Origin: an uncultured Collinsella sp. | Lineage (GTDB): Bacteria > Actinomycetota > Coriobacteriia > Coriobacteriales > Coriobacteriaceae | Assembly (NCBI GenBank): GCA_959600835.1 | Contig: CAUGNQ010000005.1 | Location: 1 to 62,875, forward strand | Length of the DNA stretch: 62,875 nucleotides | Reading direction: 5' to 3' | Program-made: the position numbers and the translations under genes | Shown: one piece after another, positions 1 to 6,038 of the stretch | Position numbering within the stretch: the stretch's first letter is position 1 | Layout of the letters: each line of letters opens with the position of its first letter | The notes under the pieces: model-generated | What the model saw: only the letters and a program-made list of their open reading frames with translations | Databases searched by the model: none | What the model was told of the DNA's origin: nothing

Positions 1-96
1 GAAAGAAGCTGCGCCGCGGGGGAGGCGGCCCCCAATGGCTTTCTCATATCGTCTTATGTGCCCATCGCAGGGACTTGAACCTGTGAAGGAGCGAGC

Positions 97-186
97 GTCA
101 AGAAAACGCGGAGCGTTTTTAGCGAGCTGGCGAGTCCGCCGGCAGGCGGGCGAAGCCGGTGCGGATCCGCGAAGCGGATACGCGGA
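97..186. repeat. REP-like triple-hairpin element, copy R1
   Basis: A 90-base unit made of three small hairpins: AAAACGC/GCGTTTT, GTCCGCC/GGCGGGC-like, and ATCCGC/GCGGAT. It recurs almost unchanged at 5079-5168 and 5270-5359. Just left of it, 70-81 reads GGGACTTGAACC, the reverse complement of a tRNA T-arm. Just right of it is a tRNA 3' end and a terminator. All three copies are tRNA-associated. No transposase lies nearby. Its function is unknown. Confidence 0.75.
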
Positions 187-187
187 C

Positions 188-205
188 GTCCTTTCGCCCG
201 CACCA
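188..205 (+). other. Duplicated tRNA 3'-end fragment (acceptor strand plus CCA)
   Basis: The bases GTCC followed by TTTCGCCCGCACCA look like the end of the T-stem, the acceptor strand and CCA of a tRNA whose 5' acceptor would read GCGGGCG, as in many tRNA-Leu genes. No tRNA body precedes it, because the REP-like unit abuts it directly. I read it as a copy left by duplication, with the intact tRNA probably upstream of the window. It cannot form a tRNA by itself. Confidence 0.5.
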
Positions 206-212
206 TTGATTG

Positions 213-242
213 AAAGAGCTCCCAGCAATGGGAGCTCTTTTT
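213..242 (+). terminator. Rho-independent terminator of the tRNA type
   Basis: The stem AGAGCTCCC/GGGAGCTCT with loop AGCAAT is followed by a T run. It sits about 10 bases after the tRNA 3' fragment, like the terminators after the intact tRNA genes further on. Confidence 0.75.
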
Positions 243-305
243 GTTATGCACGATCTCCTTGGACGGGTATCCTAGTACCAACGTGTGCCTATCAGAGGAG
301 AGACC

Positions 306-1244
306 ATGCTGTTTTCCGGTATCATCGCCGCCCTTACCAGCCTTTTGATTCCCATCATCATCCTGTTGCTGCTGCTCCCCAACGCCTGTTACGTCGTTGA
401 GCAGCAGCACGCTGTGATCATTGAGCGCTTGGGTAAGTTCAACCGCATTGTTAGCGCAGGCTTCCACATGAAGGTGCCCGTGATTGACCGCAAGGCCGCC
501 ACGGTGAGTCTGCGCACCATGAAAAATGGTTTTGGCATCGACGTTAAGACTCAGGACAACGTGACCATTGGCCTTGAGGTCTCCGCTCAGTACCACGTGA
601 GCTATGACATGGGCGCCGGCCCGGCAGATTCGGGCATCTACAAGAGCTACTATATGCTGCAGGAGCCCGTCGACCAGATGCGCGACTTCATCACCGACGC
701 CCTGCGCTCCTCCATCCCCGTCTACACACTCGATGAGGTCTTTGCCAAGAAGGATGACATCGCCAAGGATGTCAACGCTACCGTTTCCGAGCAGATGGCC
801 GCCTACGGCTTCACCCTCGTGTCGACGCTCATCACCAAAATCGCACTGCCGACCGAGGTTGAGAACTCCATGAACGACATCAACGCTGCCCAGCGCAAGC
901 GCGCTGCCGCGCAGGAGCTCGCCGAGGCCGACCGCATCAAGCGCGTCACCGAGGCGACCGCCGAGGCCGAGGCTATGGAAAAGGCGGGTGAGGGCATCGC
1001 CAACCAGCGCAAGGCCATCGCGCTGGGTATCAAAGATTCGCTCGAGATCATCCAGGAGACGGGTGTCGGCAATGACGAGGCCAACCAACTGTTCATGTTT
1101 ACGCAGTGGTCCGAGATGATGACGGAGTTCGCTCGCACGGGTAAAACCTCGACGGTCGTGCTGCCGAGCGACTTTTCGCAGTCGGCCTCGATGTTCGAGC
1201 AGATGCTGGCCGCCGGCAAAGTTCAAAACGATTCGAAGGAGTAG
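306..1244 (+). CDS. SPFH/band 7 membrane protein
   Basis: The protein has 312 residues. Residues 2-25 form one hydrophobic membrane anchor. A stomatin-like SPFH domain follows (residues about 27-200, beginning VVEQQHAVIIERLGKF). Residues about 200-245 are an Ala/Glu/Arg-rich helical stretch typical of the oligomerizing coiled coil. Such proteins form membrane scaffolds, often with an NfeD or protease partner, but no partner is adjacent here. The ATG at 306 is preceded by GAGGAGAG and preferred over an earlier GTG at 285. rlmH starts 6 bases after the stop, so the two are probably cotranscribed. The exact role is not known. Confidence 0.88.
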   Translation: MLFSGIIAALTSLLIPIIILLLLLPNACYVVEQQHAVIIERLGKFNRIVSAGFHMKVPVIDRKAATVSLRTMKNGFGIDVKTQDNVTIGLEVSAQYHVSYDMGAGPADSGIYKSYYMLQEPVDQMRDFITDALRSSIPVYTLDEVFAKKDDIAKDVNATVSEQMAAYGFTLVSTLITKIALPTEVENSMNDINAAQRKRAAAQELAEADRIKRVTEATAEAEAMEKAGEGIANQRKAIALGIKDSLEIIQETGVGNDEANQLFMFTQWSEMMTEFARTGKTSTVVLPSDFSQSASMFEQMLAAGKVQNDSKE

Positions 1245-1250
1245 ACGCGC

Positions 1251-1721
1251 GTGAAATACACCGTCGTTTGCGTCGGTAAGCTCAAGGAGCGCTTTTGGAA
1301 GGACGCGTGTGCTGAGTACACCAAGCGCCTAGGTGCCTATGCCAAGGTGGATATCCGCGAGGTGGCCGATATCGACCCGGCTAAGGCGGGCGGCGTGGAT
1401 GCCGCGCGCGACAAGGAGGGGGCGGCGATTCTTGCCGCCTTGCCATCTCGAGCGCATGTGATCCTGCTGGCTATCGAGGGCAAGGAGCGCTCGAGCGAGG
1501 GGTTTTCGGCGAGGCTCGACGATCTTATGCTGCGAGGCAGCAGCGACATTGCCTTTGTAATCGGCGGTTCGGACGGCGTGAGCGATGACGTGCGCGCCCG
1601 CGCCGACGAGATGCTCAGCTTTGGACGCATTACCTTGCCGCATAACCTGGCGCGTGTGGTGCTGCTGGAGCAGATTTACCGTGCCTGCAAGATCAGTCGT
1701 GGCGAGCCGTATCACAAATAG
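1251..1721 (+). CDS. rlmH: 23S rRNA (pseudouridine-1915-N3)-methyltransferase RlmH
   Basis: The protein has 156 residues, the normal length for this SPOUT-family enzyme, which methylates pseudouridine 1915 in helix 69 of 23S rRNA. Visible landmarks are IGGSDGV (residues 104-110), the knot region PHNLARVVLLEQIYRA (130-145) and the family's C-terminus ending GEPYHK. It starts with GTG at 1251, 6 bases after the SPFH gene. Recognition is secure from the C-terminal half. Confidence 0.96.
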   Translation: MKYTVVCVGKLKERFWKDACAEYTKRLGAYAKVDIREVADIDPAKAGGVDAARDKEGAAILAALPSRAHVILLAIEGKERSSEGFSARLDDLMLRGSSDIAFVIGGSDGVSDDVRARADEMLSFGRITLPHNLARVVLLEQIYRACKISRGEPYHK

Positions 1722-1794
1722 GTCGGCAATACGAAACAATGGCGTGGGACAATACCTTTCGTTTTGAGGAATGTGTCTGAAAGGACTATGCGAT

Positions 1795-2565
1795 ATGAAG
1801 ATTGGATTTGTCGGTTTTGGCAATATGGCGAGCGCTATGGCCGATGGCTGGATCGCTGCCGGTGTAGCTGCGAGCGACATGTGCGCCTGCGCGGGTCGCT
1901 ACGACGCACTGGTTGAGCGCTGCGAGGCGCGCGGCATGGTCGCCTGCCACGATGCCGCCGAGGTTGTCGCCGCATCCGATATCGTGGTCGCTGCGGTCAA
2001 ACCGTACATGATCGAGAAGGTATTCGCCCCGCTCAAGGATGCTCTTGCCAAAAAGGTCGTTCTGTCGGTTGCCTGGACCTGGGACAGTGCCAAGTGGGAG
2101 CAGGTCCTGCCGGGCGTCGCGCATATCTCGACGGTGCCCAACACGCCGGTTTCGGTGGGCGAGGGCGTCATCGCCTGCGAGAAGGCTTCGACGCTTAACG
2201 ACGAGCAGCGTGCTGTGGTGCTCGACCTGCTCGGTAAGCTTGGCGCTGTCGTCGAGCTCGACACAAGCCTGCTGTTTGTGGGCGGCACGGTGGGTGGTTG
2301 CGCTCCGGCGTTTGTCGCCATGGCAATCGAGGCCCTGGGCGATGCGGCGGTCAAGCACGGTATCCCGCGTGCGGATGCTTATCGCATTGTGAGCCAGATG
2401 GTGCTGGGTACGGCAAAGCTGCAGCTTGCAACTGGCCAGCATCCTGCGGCGATGAAGGATGCCGTATGCTCGCCCGGTGGTGCCACCATCAAGGGCGTCG
2501 TTGCGCTCGAGGACGCCGGCATGCGCAGCGCCCTGGTCAAGGCAATCGACGCAACCCTCCAGTAA
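1795..2565 (+). CDS. proC: Pyrroline-5-carboxylate reductase
   Basis: The protein has 256 residues. It makes proline by NAD(P)H-dependent reduction of pyrroline-5-carboxylate. The N-terminus MKIGFVGFGNMASAM is the Rossmann dinucleotide fold, and the C-terminal helical domain holds the family signature CSPGGATIKGV...LEDAGMR. The ATG at 1795 has GAAAGGA upstream and fits the family N-terminus, so an earlier in-frame start at 1771 is rejected. It follows rlmH by 73 bases. The gene ends at the edge of a palindromic repeat. Confidence 0.95.
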   Translation: MKIGFVGFGNMASAMADGWIAAGVAASDMCACAGRYDALVERCEARGMVACHDAAEVVAASDIVVAAVKPYMIEKVFAPLKDALAKKVVLSVAWTWDSAKWEQVLPGVAHISTVPNTPVSVGEGVIACEKASTLNDEQRAVVLDLLGKLGAVVELDTSLLFVGGTVGGCAPAFVAMAIEALGDAAVKHGIPRADAYRIVSQMVLGTAKLQLATGQHPAAMKDAVCSPGGATIKGVVALEDAGMRSALVKAIDATLQ

Positions 2566-2567
2566 AA

Positions 2568-2726
2568 CCGACCAAAAAAGGGACAGGTTTATGTTGGCAG
2601 GTTTTTCCTGCGGTTTTGTCCTTTTAGCGAAAAGTGCCCCGCAACTGGCTCAATTCCAGTTGCGGGGCACTTGCGTTTGCCCAGATAAAACCGACCAAAA
2701 TAAACCTGTCCCTTTTTGGCAGGTTA
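2568..2726. repeat. Palindromic MITE-like element with a nested 17-bp hairpin
   Basis: The outer arms (about 2568-2605 and 2682-2726) are imperfect inverted repeats carrying GGGACAGGTTTAT and its complement. Between them lies a perfect 17-bp hairpin (2634-2650 with 2658-2674) beginning AAGTGCC and ending GGCACTT. The right arm recurs nearly identically at 52873-52915. The right arm also contains the stop codon of the small minus-strand gene. No ORF is inside. Confidence 0.7.
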
Positions 2727-2897
2727 GTCCCAGAAGCTGTCTTCTTCGTCCTCGGACTTGGGGCCGCGGTCGACATACATCTTATGGGTGCGCTTCTCCA
2801 TTACAAAGGCAATAATCGCAAACAGCAGGATGCCGCCGGCGAAAAGGATGGCAAAACCGGTGCGGGTGCCAAACAAAAAGGAAAAAACTGCGTCCAT
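2724..2897 (-). CDS. Small single-pass membrane protein, unknown function
   Basis: The ORF has 57 codons. The translation begins MDAVFSFLFGTRTGF, continues with a hydrophobic segment (residues about 14-32) and ends in a charged tail DRGPKSEDEEDSFWD. The start has AGAAGG 8 bases upstream. The positive residues just after the membrane segment (EKRTHK) suggest the tail is cytoplasmic. It is too short for common ORF cut-offs. Its stop lies inside the palindromic element at 2568-2726. I do not recognise the family with certainty. Confidence 0.72.
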   Translation of the reverse strand: MDAVFSFLFGTRTGFAILFAGGILLFAIIAFVMEKRTHKMYVDRGPKSEDEEDSFWD

Positions 2898-3008
2898 TGG
2901 GTGCCTTCTTGCGTAGTTGAGTTGGGTCGTAAACGCTCATAAGTATATACTTGCCCATACATGTACAAGGTTGCAACCTAAATGGAATGTATATCGCCGG
3001 AGGATCTA

Positions 3009-4292
3009 ATGCTTGATATCAAGTTTGTTCGCGAGAACCCCGATGCCATCGATGTCGCCATGGCTAACCGCCAGACGTCTTGGGATCGCGAGAAGTTCTT
3101 TGAGCTCGACGACGAGCGTCGTGCCGTCATCACCGAGGTCGAGGAACTTCAAGCCACGCGCAATGCCGAGTCCAAGAAGATCGGCGCCCTGATGAAGGAG
3201 GGCAAGAAGGACGAGGCCGAGGCCGCCAAAGAGGCCGTGCGCGCCGTCAACGAGAAGATTGACGGTCTGGCCGAGCGCCGCACCGCCCTCGAGCAGGAGC
3301 AGTACGACTTCATGGCTCACCTGCCCAACATTCCTTGCGAGGCCACGCCGTACGGCAAGGACGAGGACGAGAACATCGAGCGCCGTCGTTGGGGCACCCC
3401 GCGCGAGTTCGACTTCGACTTTAAGCCGCACTGGGATCTGGGCACCGACCTCGACATCCTTGACTTCGAGCGCGGCAACAAGCTCTCCGGCAGCCGCTTC
3501 ACCGTTCTCGGTGGCGCCGGCGCCCGTCTTGAGCGCGCCCTCATCAACTTCTTCCTCGATACGCACACCAGCCGTGGTTTTAAGGAGTGGTGGCCGCCCA
3601 TCGTCGTCAAGCGTCAGACCATGTTCGGCACGGGCCAGCTGCCCAAGTTCGAGGACGACGCCTATCACGTCTCGGGCGACAACTTCCTGATCCCCACCGC
3701 CGAGGTCGTGCTCACCAACCTGCACGCCGGTGAGGTCCTCGACGCCGATACCCTGCCGCGCCGCTACACCGCCTTCACCCCCTGCTTCCGCGAGGAGGCC
3801 GGCTCCGCTGGTCGCGATACCCGCGGCATCATTCGCCAGCACGAGTTCGACAAGGTCGAGATGGTCAAGTTTGCCAAGCCGGAGGAGTCCGACAAGGAGC
3901 TCGAGAGCATGACCGCCGAGGCCGAGTTCCTGCTGCAGCAGCTGGGTCTTCCGTATCGCGTGATTAGCCTGTGCACCGGCGACCTGGGCTTCTCTGCCCG
4001 TCAGACCTACGACGTCGAGGTCTGGCTGCCGAGCTACAACGCCTACAAGGAGATCAGCTCCTGCTCCAACTGCGGTGACTTCCAGGCCCGTCGCGCCAAC
4101 ATCAAGTATCGCGACCCCGAGAACTTCAAGGGTTCGCGCTATCTGCACACCCTCAACGGTTCCGGTCTACCGGCTGGCCGTACCATGGCAGCCATTCTGG
4201 AGAACTACCAGAACGCTGACGGCACCATCACGATCCCCGCGGTTCTGCGTCCCTACATGGGCGGCCTCGAGAAGATCGAGCCGGTCGCGTAG
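3009..4292 (+). CDS. serS: Serine--tRNA ligase
   Basis: The class II synthetase has 427 residues and charges tRNA-Ser and the precursor of tRNA-Sec. Residues about 1-110 form the long helical tRNA-binding arm rich in Glu/Lys. The catalytic core shows motif 2 (FREEAGSAGRDTRGIIRQHEF) and motif 3 (NGSGLPAGRTMAAILENYQ). The start ATG at 3009 has GGAGGA 5 bases upstream, and a more upstream ATG at 2982 lacks a site. No T-box is visible in the short leader. A terminator follows. Confidence 0.97.
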   Translation: MLDIKFVRENPDAIDVAMANRQTSWDREKFFELDDERRAVITEVEELQATRNAESKKIGALMKEGKKDEAEAAKEAVRAVNEKIDGLAERRTALEQEQYDFMAHLPNIPCEATPYGKDEDENIERRRWGTPREFDFDFKPHWDLGTDLDILDFERGNKLSGSRFTVLGGAGARLERALINFFLDTHTSRGFKEWWPPIVVKRQTMFGTGQLPKFEDDAYHVSGDNFLIPTAEVVLTNLHAGEVLDADTLPRRYTAFTPCFREEAGSAGRDTRGIIRQHEFDKVEMVKFAKPEESDKELESMTAEAEFLLQQLGLPYRVISLCTGDLGFSARQTYDVEVWLPSYNAYKEISSCSNCGDFQARRANIKYRDPENFKGSRYLHTLNGSGLPAGRTMAAILENYQNADGTITIPAVLRPYMGGLEKIEPVA

Positions 4293-4315
4293 ATTGGCTG
4301 CATAAGCGATTTGCT

Positions 4316-4345
4316 AGGGCACTCCTTTTTGGGGTGCCCTTTTTG
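4316..4345 (+). terminator. Terminator of serS
   Basis: The stem AGGGCACTCC/GGGGTGCCCT is followed by a T run about 24 bases after the serS stop. Confidence 0.85.
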
Positions 4346-4463
4346 TGTGCGGCCATACCATGCTGTGCGGACAGCTCAATAGAAAACACACGAACAACTG
4401 TTCTGTATACAGCCATCTACCTGCTATGCTTTTGCTAAATAAGAGCGAGAGAAAGGGGACGCG

Positions 4464-4841
4464 ATGGAGCTGTTTGATGATCGGGTGGTTTTGTTTGAGA
4501 GCGACGAGGGCGGGGAGTACCTGCTTGTGACGTGTGAGCCGTCTGGCATGGGTGGCCTGGTGGTTCGACAGACGAGCGAGGGTCCGTTGACCCAATGGTG
4601 CTACGAGGAGTCGCCGCATGTGGTTGAGACGTTTGTGGCGCACGAGGGGCTTGTGGCCCTGGAGCATTTCTATGGGGTCCGGACATCTAACCAGGTTGCT
4701 CGCATGTTGAGCATCTCGTTTGCCGATTATGATTGTGCCCAGCGGGTGAGATCGCTCCTGAGGGAACTTGATGCTAAGTTTGACGTGATCGAAAAGCCAA
4801 TCGATCGTACGGGGAACGACGGTATATGCGGAGCAGCATGA
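4464..4841 (+). CDS. Hypothetical protein, 125 residues
   Basis: The ORF is acidic and soluble-looking and starts at an ATG with AAAGGGGA upstream. The sequence begins MELFDDRVVLFESDEGGEYLLV and has no membrane segment or motif that I recognise. It stands alone between the serS terminator and a tRNA-Arg gene, with a probable promoter upstream around 4400-4435. Codon use resembles the neighbours. I cannot assign a function. Confidence 0.7.
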   Translation: MELFDDRVVLFESDEGGEYLLVTCEPSGMGGLVVRQTSEGPLTQWCYEESPHVVETFVAHEGLVALEHFYGVRTSNQVARMLSISFADYDCAQRVRSLLRELDAKFDVIEKPIDRTGNDGICGAA

Positions 4842-4918
4842 CAAAACTGCGTTCCACAAAAAAGTTTGAGATTGTGCTTGACTCCAATAAGCTAAAGTGG
4901 TTTTATATGTTTTGCGCT

Positions 4919-4995
4919 GCGGCGTTACCTCAGCTGGATAGAGGGTCTGACTACGAATCAGAACGTCATAGGTTCGAATCCTATACGCCGCACCA
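4919..4995 (+). tRNA. tRNA-Arg(ACG), copy 1
   Basis: The cloverleaf folds fully. The acceptor is GCGGCGT/ACGCCGC with discriminator A and an encoded CCA (4993-4995). The anticodon loop CTACGAA gives ACG, read as ICG after deamination, and the T-loop is GGTTCGAATCC. The sequence equals the copies at 5542 and 5777. A -35-like TTGACT lies at 4878. The terminator AAAGCCTCC...GGGGGCTTTT spans 5006-5030. Confidence 0.97.
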
Positions 4996-5455
4996 ATTGA
5001 AATTGAAAGCCTCCGGCAACGGGGGCTTTTCTTTTAGGCGGACGCCGCATGGATTCGAACCTCGGTCGAGGCGCGGGCGTCAAGAAAACGCGGAGCGTTT
5101 TTAGCCCGCGGGCGAGTCCGCCGGCAGGCGGGCGAAGCCGGTGCGGATCCGCGAAGCGGATGCGCGGAATCCTATACGCCGCACCAATTGAAATTGAAAG
5201 CCTCCGGCAACGGGGGCTTTTCTTTTAGGCGGACGCCGCATGGATTCGAACCTCGGTCGAGGCGCGGGCGTCAAGAAAACGCGGAGCGTTTTTAGCCCGC
5301 GGGCGAGTCCGCCGGCAGGCGGGCGAAGCCGGTGCGGATCCGCGAAGCGGATGCGCGGAATCCTATACGCCGCACCAATTGAAATTGAAAGCCTCCGGCA
5401 ACGGGGGCTTTTCTTTTATGGCAACACCGCATGGATTCGAACCTCGGTCGAGGCA
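4977..5455 (+). repeat. 191-bp tandem duplication behind tRNA-Arg copy 1
   Basis: Two full units (4977-5167 and 5168-5358) and a partial third (5359-5455) repeat with a period of exactly 191 bases. Each unit holds the last 16-18 bases of tRNA-Arg plus CCA, the terminator, a reverse-complement T-arm (GGATTCGAACC at 5051, 5242 and 5433) and, in the first two, a REP-like element (R2 at 5079-5168, R3 at 5270-5359). The units are almost identical, so the duplication is recent. The extra tRNA 3' ends lack a 5' half. Confidence 0.9.
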
Positions 5456-5500
5456 CGAACAACTTAATTATCACTCCGTAAAATTTTTTCTAATTGTCGC

Positions 5501-5529
5501 TTGACCCATCGGGGGCTCGCGTGCATAAT
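5501..5529 (+). promoter_or_regulatory. Promoter of tRNA-Arg copy 2
   Basis: TTGACC, a 17-base spacer and CATAAT lie 13 bases before the tRNA. Copy 3 has the same arrangement. Confidence 0.8.
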
Positions 5530-5541
5530 AATCCGTGCGTT

Positions 5542-5618
5542 GCGGCGTTACCTCAGCTGGATAGAGGGTCTGACTACGAATCAGAACGTCATAGGTTCGA
5601 ATCCTATACGCCGCACCA
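5542..5618 (+). tRNA. tRNA-Arg(ACG), copy 2
   Basis: The 77 bases are identical to copy 1, including the encoded CCA. The terminator AAAGCTCCCGGCGACGGGGGCTTTT follows. This copy lacks the reverse-complement T-arm that follows copies 1 and 3. Confidence 0.97.
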
Positions 5619-5735
5619 ATTGACTTTAAAGCTCCCGGCGACGGGGGCTTTTCTTATATCGCGATGCGTCGAAGATCGCGCCAAGCCCTCCAAATGATTA
5701 AAAATCAAATTCGATAACTTTTTTTGAAAAAATGC

Positions 5736-5764
5736 TTGACCATTATTCAGTCCCTGTGCATAAT
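5736..5764 (+). promoter_or_regulatory. Promoter of tRNA-Arg copy 3
   Basis: TTGACC, a 17-base spacer and CATAAT lie 12 bases before the tRNA. The sequence around -10 is shared with copy 2 (GTGCATAATAATC). Confidence 0.8.
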
Positions 5765-5776
5765 AATCAACAAGTT

Positions 5777-5853
5777 GCGGCGTTACCTCAGCTGGATAGA
5801 GGGTCTGACTACGAATCAGAACGTCATAGGTTCGAATCCTATACGCCGCACCA
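5777..5853 (+). tRNA. tRNA-Arg(ACG), copy 3
   Basis: The gene is identical to copies 1 and 2, including CCA. It is followed by a terminator (5863-5887) and then a reverse-complement T-arm at 5908-5918 inside the same sequence context as behind copy 1 (ATGGATTCGAACCTCGGTCG), but without the REP-like unit. Confidence 0.97.
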
Positions 5854-6038
5854 TTTGAGATTAAAGCTCCCGGCAACGGGGGCTTTTCTTTTACGTAAAC
5901 ACCGCATGGATTCGAACCTCGGTCGAGGCGCGGGCGTAAAGCGGACGATTTCCTGTCGACTCGTGTAAGATTCCGAGTAGATGTCGCGACTTATTCGCGA
6001 CCACTCCTTCTTCAAGCGACCGATCAGGGTGATACTTC

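Noticed and set aside
5168..5200. Additional tRNA-Arg genes in the tandem units
   Set aside because: Only the 3' end of the tRNA is duplicated. No acceptor 5' strand, D-arm or anticodon arm is present.
4977..5455. A CRISPR array
   Set aside because: The repeat period is 191 bases and the content is tRNA ends, terminators and REP-like hairpins. There are no short regular repeats with unique spacers and no cas gene.
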